Shown here in pieces: positions 8,435 to 17,525 of a stretch of DNA of 56,873 bases (position 1 is its first letter; each line of letters starts with the position of its first letter). The position numbers were made by a program, and so were the translations under genes. A model generated the notes under the pieces. It searched no databases, was not told where the DNA came from, and worked only from the letters and a program-made list of their open reading frames with translations. The stretch is from Planctomycetota bacterium (GTDB lineage: Bacteria > Planctomycetota > Planctomycetia > Planctomycetales > Planctomycetaceae), in assembly GCA_027623235.1 (NCBI GenBank), contig JAQBVJ010000036.1, forward strand, positions 1 through 56,873, written 5' to 3'.

Positions 8435-10852
8435 TCACGGCTGTTGAGGTAGTTGAATCTGCAGTGCAACCCGCGATTCAGAGATGATCTGCCGATCGTT
8501 CAACTGGCCGGTCGCTCGAAACACCAGCGAGACTGGCTTTGCTGAGGGCGTCCGTGTCACAGCAATTTCTACCGCGAGCTCGTCAGTACCGGCTGCAAAC
8601 TCGGCAGGCTGCATCCCGATGCCGGACTCAGGCGAATGGCTGACCAGTTCGACTTTCATCGGGCCTGAAAAGTTGGACGTTCGTTGAAGACGAAGCCGGC
8701 AGGAAATCGTCTGACCGGGCTTGGCGAGAACAGCCTCGTCGACGGACTTCAGCTTCACGACGGGCGGCATCGACCGAAGCATGTTTCGTTTTTCCGAAAG
8801 CACGAGCACTGCCTGGTCCTGGCCGCGCGAGTCCTTGAACGTGGCCCATGCCTGGGAGTAAAGCTGCGATTGCGACTGCACGTTGATTGCCATCGTTTCG
8901 GGCAGGTAGATCGGCAGGACGAAGTCTTTCTGGTCGGGAAGGACCGTCGTGTCGAGCATCTCGACGCCGTCCATGTCGCGGTTCTGGCGGTCGCCCTGCT
9001 GAATTTGAACCGGGCCGGCGTACCCGTTCAGCCGCTCAACTTCCATCGGGTACGGGAAGACCGAACCGCGATGCGCGTAGAGGTAGGCCTCGGGGCAGGA
9101 CAGCCGGAACAGCGGCTTGTGCTGCACAGACAGGTTGAGCGTCTCGGTGGTGGGCGAGCCGATTGACACGCGCTCGCTGTCGACTCCCAGATGACGGAAC
9201 TTCGCGGCACGTTCGAGAGTCTCCTCACCAGACTTTGCTTTGCCGACGACTCGCAGCGGGAAGCTCGCTGAGGAGGCGTCATCGGTTGCGGTGAACTTGA
9301 CCTTCGCCGACGTCTTGCCGTTTGGAATCTGAGCAGACTCAACCGTGACTCCTTCGGGAAGCCCTTCGAACGTCAGGTCAATCGGCTCGACCAGACTGCC
9401 GTGCCGTCTCGCCCGGACTTCGATCGTCGAAGATGTTCCCTGTGCGACGATGAGCGAATCCGTAGCCGCTTCGAGTGCGAAGTCCGGCCTGTCCGGAGCG
9501 ATCAGAAGTCGCCAGCCGAACTCCTTGCCGCCACGACCACCGTGTCGCAGATCTTTCAGGCTGATGAGCAAGTCGTCGTCGCTCTTCGCCGACCAGACGA
9601 TCCGGGCGACACCGTCTTCAGCAGAAACAGACTGAGATTCTTTCCGCGATTTTTCATCGAGTGTTTCGACTGAAAGAACCGGCAGTGACGGAGTCCCCGG
9701 CGGCCAGGCGGAGGCTTCGATCCGAAGTGCCTCGCCCTTTTTTGCGGCGAAACGAAAACCGTCTTTGTCCGTCGCCGAGCTGAACTGACCGTACAGAACA
9801 GTCGGAGTCTGCACGGCCTGCGGGCTGGCCGCGTCGTCGTTGGGTTCCTGTTCAACCATCGGCGGGTGGTCATCGATGCTCAGCGTGAGCGGGCCGACGA
9901 ATGGATCGAACGCCGTCCAGCGATCTTCGTGTTTTGCCCGGTCCGGGAGCGCCAGACTGAGCTTCTCCATCATGCTTTTCCGGTCGCCCGCAAGGAAATG
10001 AACGCTCAAATCTCCCGAGCTGACTTTGCCTCGCGGCACTCCGCCCGGCAGAACGAGCCGCGGAAACGGATCGGGACGAACGTTGATTCGATAAACGTGT
10101 GCCGGGTCGCCGGCGAACGTCACGCTGGAAATTCGCAGTACATACTCGGCCGTTGATTCCGACCAGAAGACGAGAACCGGATCGCTGCCAATGTGAGCCA
10201 GCTCGGCCTCCACTTTTTTTCCTCGCGCATCGAGCAGCTCGATGACCGGATCCAGTCGCGACCCGATTCGCCCAGCGACGACCTCGCACGAGACAATCTG
10301 CCCGGCCTCAGCGGTGAAGCGAAAATAATCGACATCCCGCTCGCCATGAATCTGGCCGTTCACCGTGACGGGCAGTTGGATTTTCTCGGCCTTGGCGAAT
10401 GTCGAGTTCGATTCGGTCTCGATGAATTCCGGCAGGTCGCCGATCAGAAACGGCCGCGAGCCCGTGCCGCCCTGGGCACAGTTCACGTGCCAGTACGCCG
10501 GCCCGAGCGGTGCGTCCTTGTCGACGGTCAGCTCGGAAGCCCACTCGCGCGGGTAGGTGATCGGCGTGATCGTTGGAATTCGTTTCGGAGATTTCTCACC
10601 TTCAAGGCGAAGCTCTTCCGTCAGCTTGCCGCCTTTGGAAATCCCCTCGCCGCGCATGATGAAGTCCGTGCCGGGAGGAATGCACTCGGCCCCGACGCGA
10701 ACTTTGACCACCGTCCCGCGACGGGCTCCAGCCGGGAAAATGTGAGTGCTCGACGGCGAGTAGCCTGGCTTCGGCTGAGCCTGAACGGACTCCGCGAAGA
10801 AGGCGGAGAATAGCAAGAGGATGCTGAGGAAAAGATATCGCACGGCAGGCAT
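8435..10852 (-). CDS. Secreted protein with pre-peptidase C-terminal (PPC) domains
   Basis: The 805-aa protein has a clear signal peptide (MPAVRYLFLSILLLFSAFF, cut near SVQAQ). It contains PPC-type beta domains at about 125-260 (VNGQIHGERDVDYFRFTAEAGQ) and about 325-465 (EQEPNDDAASPQAV...KDGFRFAAKKGEAL), then beta-sandwich segments to the end. No catalytic motif is visible. It is the third gene in the same direction after the DUF1549/1553 and DUF1501 genes, an arrangement common in planctomycetes, so it likely belongs to that exported system. The ATG at 10852 is preferred over an in-frame GTG seven codons upstream; the sequence GAGAAAGGG abuts it closely, so the exact start is not certain. 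Confidence 0.88.
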   Translation of the reverse strand: MPAVRYLFLSILLLFSAFFAESVQAQPKPGYSPSSTHIFPAGARRGTVVKVRVGAECIPPGTDFIMRGEGISKGGKLTEELRLEGEKSPKRIPTITPITYPREWASELTVDKDAPLGPAYWHVNCAQGGTGSRPFLIGDLPEFIETESNSTFAKAEKIQLPVTVNGQIHGERDVDYFRFTAEAGQIVSCEVVAGRIGSRLDPVIELLDARGKKVEAELAHIGSDPVLVFWSESTAEYVLRISSVTFAGDPAHVYRINVRPDPFPRLVLPGGVPRGKVSSGDLSVHFLAGDRKSMMEKLSLALPDRAKHEDRWTAFDPFVGPLTLSIDDHPPMVEQEPNDDAASPQAVQTPTVLYGQFSSATDKDGFRFAAKKGEALRIEASAWPPGTPSLPVLSVETLDEKSRKESQSVSAEDGVARIVWSAKSDDDLLISLKDLRHGGRGGKEFGWRLLIAPDRPDFALEAATDSLIVAQGTSSTIEVRARRHGSLVEPIDLTFEGLPEGVTVESAQIPNGKTSAKVKFTATDDASSASFPLRVVGKAKSGEETLERAAKFRHLGVDSERVSIGSPTTETLNLSVQHKPLFRLSCPEAYLYAHRGSVFPYPMEVERLNGYAGPVQIQQGDRQNRDMDGVEMLDTTVLPDQKDFVLPIYLPETMAINVQSQSQLYSQAWATFKDSRGQDQAVLVLSEKRNMLRSMPPVVKLKSVDEAVLAKPGQTISCRLRLQRTSNFSGPMKVELVSHSPESGIGMQPAEFAAGTDELAVEIAVTRTPSAKPVSLVFRATGQLNDRQIISESRVALQIQLPQQP

Positions 10853-10866
10853 CCCTTTCTCAAATG

Positions 10867-10996
10867 GAAACACAGAGGCACAGAGAACACAGAGTTGGCT
10901 GCGGCCGTCTCAGTGACCGCCGTCTCAGTGACCGCCGTCTCAGTGACCGCCGTCTCAGTGACCGCCGTCTCAGTGACCTCTGTGCCTCTGTGTTTC
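10867..10996. repeat. Inverted-repeat element enclosing five 15-bp tandem units
   Basis: A perfect 19-bp inverted repeat (10867-10885 GAAACACAGAGGCACAGAG against 10978-10996) frames five identical copies of the 15-mer GCCGTCTCAGTGACC at 10904-10978. The fifth unit shares a base with the right arm. The element lies in the 197-bp gap between the DUF1501 and PPC genes. It has no spacers like a CRISPR. Confidence 0.92.
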
Positions 10997-11049
10997 GAAA
11001 TCGAATCAAAATCAGAAATGGCTCCGCCTGAAGCCGGTACTACAAACGG

Positions 11050-12354
11050 CTACCCGAACAGCTCGTAAACTGGACGCCCCTCGTCGGCGAGCGGCACGGG
11101 GCGGCCGAGCGGTGTGTGCAGAACTTGTTCGTGGTCGATGCCCAGTGCGTAGAGGATCGTTGCTGTCATGTCGGGAGCGGTGATCGGGCGGTCGGCGACT
11201 TCGCCGGCGATCTTGTCGGTCGCTCCGATGACCTGGCCGCCTTTGACTCCGGCTCCGGCCATCACGATCGAAAACGCGTTCGGCCAGTGGTCTCGGCCTG
11301 CGAGGTCATTGATGCGCGGGGTGCGGCCGAATTCGGTGGTGATGACGACGAGTGTTTTTTCGAGCATACCTCGCTCGGTCAGATCATTCAGCAGCGCGGG
11401 CACGGCCTGATCGAAGGACGGGCAAAGCAGCTCGCGCAGGCTGTACGTGTTTTTGCGATGCGTGTCCCAGTGACCGTTCTCGACGCTGACGAACCGGCAA
11501 CCCGCCTCGACCATTCGCCGAGCCAGCAGGCAGCACTGACCGATGCTGGACATGCCGTATTTTTCGCGCATCGCTTCGGGCTCGCGCGTCATGTCGAAGG
11601 CTTCTTTCGCCTTTTGCGAAGTCATCAGGCTGACGGCCTTCTGGTAGAACTGGTCGAGGGCCTGGACCTGGCGGCCCGCCCGTTCGGCTCCGGCCTCGAA
11701 CTGGTTGAACGCCTTCAGCGCGTCCTGACGACGACGGTTTCGAATGTCGGTCACCGAAGTCGGCAGCGTGATGTCTCGTACGGCGAACTCAGGCGCGGCC
11801 GGGTCGGCCTCGATCGTGAACGGTCCGTAGCTCGGGCCGAGAAACGACGGACCGCCGCTGTTCAGGAAATTCGGCAGCGAAATGTACGGCGGCAGGGCTC
11901 CCGGCTTGCCAAGCTTCGCGACCATCGACCCGACGCAGGGGTGATCGTTGTTGTTCTTGTTGTTGCCGTTGAAATCACCGGCTCCTGGCGATTTGCCCGT
12001 CATCATCGTGTGGAAGCCGCGGCCGTGGTCCGAGTCTGGATGCGTGAGGCTTCGCAGGATCGCAAACTTGTCGGCGACCTGAGCAGTCCTGGGAATGACG
12101 TCACCCAGCTGAATGCCAGGCACCGGCGTGCTGATCGGATTGAAGTCGCCTCGAATGCCCTGCGGAGCATCCGGTTTCAAATCCCACATGTCCTGGTGAG
12201 GCATTCCTCCAACGATAAAAAGGAAGATGCAGTTGATGTCTTCCCGCGATTTCTGGTCCTTCGCCGGAGCGACCTGCTGAAGGTGCAGAATCTCCGCCAT
12301 GCTCAGCCCGGCGATCGAGCCCAGTTTCAGCATCTCGCGTCGAGACAGATTCAT
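11050..12354 (-). CDS. DUF1501 exported sulfatase-like protein
   Basis: The 434-aa protein starts MNLSRREMLKLGSIAGLSMAEI, a Tat-like signal (SRREMLK, residues 4-10). The body has family signatures: GGMPHQDMWDLKPDAP, SDHGRGFHTMMTGK, ENGHWDTH and TTEFGRTPRI, with AGRDHWPNAFSIVMAG near the end. DUF1501 proteins are related to alkaline phosphatase/sulfatase folds and are paired with DUF1549/1553 proteins in planctomycetes, as here, where the partner lies 94 bp upstream. The ATG at 12352-12354 has GGAGAG about 7 bases before it. Enzyme activity has not been assigned to the family. Confidence 0.93.
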   Translation of the reverse strand: MNLSRREMLKLGSIAGLSMAEILHLQQVAPAKDQKSREDINCIFLFIVGGMPHQDMWDLKPDAPQGIRGDFNPISTPVPGIQLGDVIPRTAQVADKFAILRSLTHPDSDHGRGFHTMMTGKSPGAGDFNGNNKNNNDHPCVGSMVAKLGKPGALPPYISLPNFLNSGGPSFLGPSYGPFTIEADPAAPEFAVRDITLPTSVTDIRNRRRQDALKAFNQFEAGAERAGRQVQALDQFYQKAVSLMTSQKAKEAFDMTREPEAMREKYGMSSIGQCCLLARRMVEAGCRFVSVENGHWDTHRKNTYSLRELLCPSFDQAVPALLNDLTERGMLEKTLVVITTEFGRTPRINDLAGRDHWPNAFSIVMAGAGVKGGQVIGATDKIAGEVADRPITAPDMTATILYALGIDHEQVLHTPLGRPVPLADEGRPVYELFG

Positions 12355-12368
12355 AACATCTCTCCGTG

Positions 12369-12453
12369 GGTCAGGCTCTGCCTGACGAAGTCGTGTTTTC
12401 AATTTCAAAATTCTGGAGCCAATGCGACTCCGTCAGGCGGAGCCTGGCCTACC
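12369..12453. repeat. Palindromic interspersed repeat (GTCAGGCTC family)
   Basis: The left arm around 12370-12387 (GTCAGGCTCTGCCTGAC) pairs with the right arm at 12432-12453 (GTCAGGCGGAGCCTGGCCTA). The right arm reaches into the end of the DUF1549/1553 gene and carries its TAG stop. A sister sequence lies at 32439-32458. Confidence 0.8.
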
Positions 12454-14899
12454 GAATAAACAGAAAGTCGTATGAATTCAGGATTGCCCACAGCAGATCC
12501 TCGGACGCCTGCCGCTGGTCACTTTGCGAAAAGATTTTCGCAGCCGCTTTCCGTTCCCGATCATTCGGCAACCGGCTCCACGCGGCAAGCGAAAACTCTT
12601 CGAGAATCTCGTGCGGAGTTTTGCCGCAATTGGACAGCCGGGCAGCGCGGCCTTGATCGGAAGTGAGCTTCGCAGAAATCTCCGGAGCGTTCATCAGGTG
12701 CAGCGCCTGCGACATTGTCGGAGCGCCGGACTTGCCGCATTCGCATGGCGACTGCCGCTGCGATCTGCCAAACGTGTCGAGGAAATACGACGGAAAGCGA
12801 TTGTCCCAGACGTGAACCGCCCGCGTGCCCTTCGGCATGCCGGGAAAGTTCTCCGGAACGGCGGTGACATCGCAGATCGCATCCAGCAGAGCCTCGGCCG
12901 GCAACCGCTCCTCCAGATAGTGCGAGAAATTCTGCTCGTCGCGTTTGTTCGATTCGTTGGACCGGCTGGAGAGCTGACAGGTCTGCGAGTTCAGGATCTC
13001 CCGCGCGACCGATTTCAGATTGAAGTCGTGCCTGGCGACCTGCTGCGTGAGGTACTTCAGGAGCGGTTCATTCGAGGCGGGATTGGTCGAGCGGAGATCG
13101 TCGACCGGCTCGACAAGACCTCGACCAAGAAACTGTTTCCACAACCGGTTCGCAACCAGTCGGGCAAACATCGGGTTCTCTTTTGAGGTCATCCACTCAG
13201 CGAGCTGGACTCGCGGGTCGGCGGCGGTTGTGTCGATCGGCTTTCCGCCGGGCGGCCGTGTTTCGACGAGGACTTCCGTCAGCGGCATCTTCGTTGGTCG
13301 ATAACCGGCGTGGTAAATCAGCTCGCGCGAGTCGGACAGCTTCTTCCGTTCGAGGCCGTTGAAGAAACCGGCCATCCCATAAAAATCTTCCTGGCCCCAC
13401 TTTTCAAACGGGTGGTGGTGGCACTGGGCGCAGTCCATTCGCACGCCGAGAAACGCCTGGCTGACGCCTCGCGTGAGTTCGTCGGACGTCCGCAGCGCCC
13501 GGTAAAAATTGACCGGTCCGTATTTGCCGGAGACGCCCGTCGCGGTGAGCAGCTCGCGGACCCACTCGTCGTACGGCCGGTTTTCGGCCATCTGTTTCCG
13601 CAGCCAGTGGTGAAATTCGTACGCACCTCGCTCGCCGAGCAAGTCACGATCGACGAGCAGAATGTCGGCCCAGCGGAGTGCCTGGCAGTCAGCAAACTCA
13701 TCGCGTTCAAGAAATGCGTCGATCGTGCGGCTTCGCTTGTCCGGCCTGTCGTCAGCGAGGAACGCTCGCGCTTCGTCCGGAGTTGGCAACCGGCCGAGAA
13801 CCCGCAGACTCGTGCGACGAATAAACGTGGAGTCGTCACACAACTCGGACGGAAGAATGCCGAGCTTATTCAGATCGCTCCACACGAGGCCATCGATCGG
13901 GTTGCCTTCTGGAGCCGCAGGAAATTCTCCGGACACACTCTGTGGAACGATGATTTTCGCGGCTGCGACCTGCCCCATGTAGTTCACCGTGATCGCCGCC
14001 GGGCCCGGAACGACGCCGGTGTGGACGAGGCCGCCGGGATCGACGTCGGCAATGACCGGTGAGTTCGTGCTGTAAGAAGCCGCGTCGGTCACGTCCCGCG
14101 TCGAGCCGTCCGAGTAAACCGCCGTGACGAGCAACTGCTGATCGGCGGACTTGTCGAGCACTCGGTCGCTCGGAAAAACGCGAACCGACTGGACTGTTGG
14201 GGCGGCGTCATCTCCCCAGGGCATCCCCTGGCGAATCCAGTGGGAAAGCAGTTCGTGATCCGGCGAGCCTGGCTCGCAACGACGTCCCCCGCCGTGAGCA
14301 CTCGCGCCAATCGCCTTGAGAATCAGCAGGCTGCGTTCCGGATCGCCCGTGAAGACTCGCCGCCCGCGCGACTCGCGAGACAGCGACGCGTGATCGGCTT
14401 TCGGATCGAAGCCGAACACGGACAACTTGAATCCGTTCTGCCCGGAGGCCTTGCCGTGGCACCCGCCACTGTTACAGCCGAGCTTGGAAAACAGCGGCAC
14501 GACATCGTTCACAAAGTGGACCGGCGGAAACGTTGAGGCTCCCTTCGCGACGACCGGGACGCGAACGGTCAACTTTCCGTGCGTGACGAGGAGTTCCGTT
14601 CTGCCGTCCTGCTTCGCAGTCAGAATGCTGTCAGAAAGAGTCACAATGTCGCCTGAAGTCAGCTCGATCGTCGCCTCACGAGTGACATCGAATTCCCGCC
14701 CGTCTTTCGTCGCGGTCACGGTGATCTGCTGCCGTCGGTTGGCCGAGTTCAGCTCAATGGGATCAGGCGAGACATAAAGCGGAGGCAGTGTGACCTTGTT
14801 CTGTCCGAAGTTGATTTCCTCACCGCGGATCTGAACAACGGAAATCACGGCGAGAACCGCAGCAAGCCAGACGGAAAACAGGACGCGGCGGGGACTCAT
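12449..14899 (-). CDS. DUF1549/DUF1553 protein with Ig-like (Big2) and CxxCH motifs
   Basis: The 816-aa protein has a signal segment (1-26), a Big2-like beta domain (about 35-120), and a cytochrome-like segment around LGCNSGGCHG (about residue 140). Next is a second Ig-like domain (about 240-320), then DUF1549 (about 345-545) with MDCAQCHHHPFEKW, a CxxCH motif, and DUF1553 (about 580-810) with NPMFARLVANRLWKQFLGRGLVEPVDD and an end reading WAILNSYDFLFIR. The family is typical of planctomycetes and is thought to be an exported partner of DUF1501; its reaction is unknown. It lies upstream of DUF1501 on the same strand. The stop codon TAG is within a palindromic repeat. Confidence 0.93.
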   Translation of the reverse strand: MSPRRVLFSVWLAAVLAVISVVQIRGEEINFGQNKVTLPPLYVSPDPIELNSANRRQQITVTATKDGREFDVTREATIELTSGDIVTLSDSILTAKQDGRTELLVTHGKLTVRVPVVAKGASTFPPVHFVNDVVPLFSKLGCNSGGCHGKASGQNGFKLSVFGFDPKADHASLSRESRGRRVFTGDPERSLLILKAIGASAHGGGRRCEPGSPDHELLSHWIRQGMPWGDDAAPTVQSVRVFPSDRVLDKSADQQLLVTAVYSDGSTRDVTDAASYSTNSPVIADVDPGGLVHTGVVPGPAAITVNYMGQVAAAKIIVPQSVSGEFPAAPEGNPIDGLVWSDLNKLGILPSELCDDSTFIRRTSLRVLGRLPTPDEARAFLADDRPDKRSRTIDAFLERDEFADCQALRWADILLVDRDLLGERGAYEFHHWLRKQMAENRPYDEWVRELLTATGVSGKYGPVNFYRALRTSDELTRGVSQAFLGVRMDCAQCHHHPFEKWGQEDFYGMAGFFNGLERKKLSDSRELIYHAGYRPTKMPLTEVLVETRPPGGKPIDTTAADPRVQLAEWMTSKENPMFARLVANRLWKQFLGRGLVEPVDDLRSTNPASNEPLLKYLTQQVARHDFNLKSVAREILNSQTCQLSSRSNESNKRDEQNFSHYLEERLPAEALLDAICDVTAVPENFPGMPKGTRAVHVWDNRFPSYFLDTFGRSQRQSPCECGKSGAPTMSQALHLMNAPEISAKLTSDQGRAARLSNCGKTPHEILEEFSLAAWSRLPNDRERKAAAKIFSQSDQRQASEDLLWAILNSYDFLFIR

Positions 14900-14999
14900 G
14901 AAGGCCTCAGATGAGGGGAACCTCGAGGGATGTCAGCGGCCCGGCATTGTATCGGCTTTTGTTGCTTTGTCTCAAACCGGAGTCCGGTGCGCGGTCCTC

Positions 15000-15096
15000 A
15001 GCGCAAAGACGCAGAGTCGCGAAGGTTCGCAAAGAAATGCAATGATCGTTCTCTCACTTCTCTTTGCGGCCCTTTGCGCCTTCGCGCCTTTGCGCT
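15000..15096. repeat. Long imperfect palindrome (GCGCAAAG family), copy 1
   Basis: A 36-base left arm (15000-15035, starting AGCGCAAAGACG) pairs imperfectly with a 36-base right arm (15061-15096, ending CGCCTTTGCGCT). A second copy lies at 20361-20449. It sits between the divergent stop/start regions of the DUF1549 and acyl-CoA dehydrogenase genes. The 3' side of the gap holds a further small palindrome (GCCGGAGCAACC...GGTTGCTCCGGC, about 15133-15161). Confidence 0.85.
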
Positions 15097-15225
15097 GCCG
15101 ACAGCGCAAAAAAGACTTGCCAAAAGCAAACTGCCGGAGCAACCCGCGGTTGCTCCGGCAGTCGATCTTGCCCCCGAGTTCCGCTCGATGCGGACCCGGC
15201 TGATCAGTCTTCTTCGATTCGCTGG

Positions 15226-17154
15226 TTAAGCCTCGTATTTCTGCATGACCTCAAGTTCTTCAATCCCGTCGAGGATTGAGAAGCCGCCTTCGGCGATTTT
15301 CTTGCCGAGCTGTGTCGCGTCTTTGAAGTACTTGCCGCTGGGCCGTGCTCCGGTGAGCTTGCGGCGGAGGTCCTGGCAGACGATGTCGGCGGAGGCTCGG
15401 ATCAGTTCGTCATCCTGCCGCGCGGCGTACGTTGCCGTGACGAGGATCACGATGAGGTCCTGGAGTCTTTGCGAGAGTTCGGCCATCGCACACTGGCGAT
15501 CGGCGAGAGTCAGCTTGTACTTGAACATGAGGCCGTCGACGTCGAGCCGGCTTCGTTGCAGCTTGTTCGCGGCGTACTGCGCGTGGGAAGCGAGCTTCGG
15601 ATCGGCGATCTTCAAATTGGCCTTCTGAGCTCCGCCGATCATCTGCTTCAGCTTCCAGCCGAAGTACGGCATCGACGGTCCGGCGAGTGCCATCGCGTGA
15701 GCCGGATTGAACGGGTTCGGCGTTTTGATGCCGGCTTTGGCGAGCGCCTTGCCGATCGGCTCAAAGTATTTCGTGCCGTGAATTTTCACGAGCGACTTGA
15801 AGAACGCCATGCCGAGCATCTCGCCTTCACCCTCGTAGATACACGGTGCCAGGCAGTCATGCACGTTGTCTCCGAAGAGGTGGCCTTCGAGGAACGAGCG
15901 GCCGCCGTGCGTCTTCATGAACAGCTCGATGCTCGCTTCTTTGAGCGCCTCGCTGCCGAAGATTTTTGCGATGATGCACTCCATTTCGCCTCGGAAACCT
16001 TCGTCGAGCAGCCACGCGCACCAGTCGGTCATCGCGTCGCAGGCGACGATGAGGCCGGCCATCCGACCGATTCGGCGCCGCACCAGTTCCCGCGTGTCAA
16101 TCGTCGCTCCGTACGTCCGGCGGAACTTCGCCCACGGAATCATGTTCTGCAGCATGACCCGCATCGTGCCGGACGCCGTCGCACACAGAGCGACCCGGCC
16201 GCGGTTGAGCCCGTGATACGCGATCGTCAGCCCGTCCCCCGCACCCGGAATGAGGCAGTTCTTCGCAGGCACTCGGAAGTTTTTAAAGATGAGCCCGTTG
16301 TTCCACGAGTGAGACAACGCGTAAATGCCGTACGGGGCGATTTTGAATTCTTCCGTCTCCGTCTCGGGAAGATCCGCGATCAGCACCGCCGGCTTGCCCT
16401 TGATGTGACAGACGATGGCGATTGTGCGGCCGGGGATCGCGTTGGTAATAAAAAGTTTCTCGCCATTGACGACGTAGTCATCGCCGTCGAGCGTCGCCGT
16501 CGTTTTGAGAGCGGTCAGGTCGGAGCCAGCTCCTGGTTCGGTGAGTGCAAATCCTGAAAGTCGTTTGCCACTCGCGAGGACTGGCAGGAAACGCGACTTC
16601 TGCTCGTCATTGCCGAACGCGAGCAGCGGATCGACGGCTCCGATGCAGCCGTGAACGGACGCCGTGCCGGCGACGGTCGGGTTCCACGTGGCAACTCGGG
16701 TGAGGAACCGGGCAAACGCCATGAAGGGCGCTCCGCTGCCACCGAATTCCTTCGGCACGAGCAGTCCCCAGTAGCCGGCCTCAGCCAGATCGCTGAGCAA
16801 CTGCGGAGACATCTTGCCGTTTTCGTCGTAGTGCGTTCCGGCCTGAGTGTGCTTCTTCAGAACGTCGATCGACTTTTCCATGACCTGATCGCAGGCGGGC
16901 GGCGTCGGCGTTTCGTTCGGCACAAACAGCTCGGTCGGAAATGCGTCGCCCCAGATCGCTTTGTGGCAGGGGCTGCCTTCCGTGCGGTATTTCTCGGCGA
17001 AGAGAGCTTCGACCTGCTCATCCGCACGGTCGATGGCTCCGGTCTTGCGGGCCTCTTCCTCGCTCTTGCCACTCAGCTTGAGGGCGGTCTCGACGAAATT
17101 ATCGCCTTCGGGAGCGGGAGCATCTTCGGCAGTTTTCGTTCTGTCGGTCGACAT
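15226..17154 (-). CDS. Acyl-CoA dehydrogenase
   Basis: The 642-aa protein starts [13 protein letters not shown]; an ATG at 17152-17154 with GGAAAGGAC about 6-14 bases upstream is the start. A short N-terminal extension precedes the ACAD fold. Motifs include [11 protein letters not shown] (FAD/substrate strand), [24 protein letters not shown] and, at about residue 443, CIYEGEGEM, the position of the catalytic Glu (YEGxxE type in long-chain enzymes). It is longer than simple 380-aa ACADs and closer to VLCAD/FadE-like lengths. It should oxidise acyl-CoA to 2-enoyl-CoA with FAD. No beta-oxidation partners are adjacent. Confidence 0.92.
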   Translation of the reverse strand: MSTDRTKTAEDAPAPEGDNFVETALKLSGKSEEEARKTGAIDRADEQVEALFAEKYRTEGSPCHKAIWGDAFPTELFVPNETPTPPACDQVMEKSIDVLKKHTQAGTHYDENGKMSPQLLSDLAEAGYWGLLVPKEFGGSGAPFMAFARFLTRVATWNPTVAGTASVHGCIGAVDPLLAFGNDEQKSRFLPVLASGKRLSGFALTEPGAGSDLTALKTTATLDGDDYVVNGEKLFITNAIPGRTIAIVCHIKGKPAVLIADLPETETEEFKIAPYGIYALSHSWNNGLIFKNFRVPAKNCLIPGAGDGLTIAYHGLNRGRVALCATASGTMRVMLQNMIPWAKFRRTYGATIDTRELVRRRIGRMAGLIVACDAMTDWCAWLLDEGFRGEMECIIAKIFGSEALKEASIELFMKTHGGRSFLEGHLFGDNVHDCLAPCIYEGEGEMLGMAFFKSLVKIHGTKYFEPIGKALAKAGIKTPNPFNPAHAMALAGPSMPYFGWKLKQMIGGAQKANLKIADPKLASHAQYAANKLQRSRLDVDGLMFKYKLTLADRQCAMAELSQRLQDLIVILVTATYAARQDDELIRASADIVCQDLRRKLTGARPSGKYFKDATQLGKKIAEGGFSILDGIEELEVMQKYEA

Positions 17155-17525
17155 GGCGCAGTCCTTTCCGCGAGAGCCACCCCTGAGGGTGGTGAGTCTG
17201 GCAGACCTCAGATGTGAGCGACGAAGACCGCTCTCCAGGCCGACTTTATCACGGAGCCACGCAATCAAAGAAGACGAGTTTCCCCCCGGAACAACCGAAT
17301 CGAACTGAGCGTCTCCGGCGGCTCCGCAAACTGACCAGGAATCAACCCGGCTTCGTCACGATGTGATACGTGCAACTGCCCGGGCATTCGGATGGAACTT
17401 CTCCGGTTCAGCGGAAACTGGCAGTTTCATCCGTCGCGTCTCGGAGAACCTGAAATGCCACACAAGGAGCGGCGCGACGCGGAATCGAGTCAGCGGCGAC
17501 CTGCCTCAGCCCGATCGGACTGCCG
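17155..17525. other. 371-bp intergenic region
   Basis: Between the acyl-CoA dehydrogenase and lipoprotein genes. I see no credible gene, tRNA or strong palindrome here; it should hold the dehydrogenase promoter and the lipoprotein gene's 3' end. Confidence 0.4.

Noticed and set aside
10904..10978. Possible CRISPR array
   Set aside because: The units are 15 bp and directly adjacent with no spacers; no cas genes are near.
11116..12459. A 447-codon open frame on the plus strand over the DUF1501 gene
   Set aside because: It is antisense to a clear DUF1501 protein, has a His/Arg/Asp-rich composition with no domain sense, and reflects codon bias of the true gene.
15469..16557. A 362-codon plus-strand frame over the acyl-CoA dehydrogenase
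   Set aside because: Opposite a well-supported gene, no recognisable motif.
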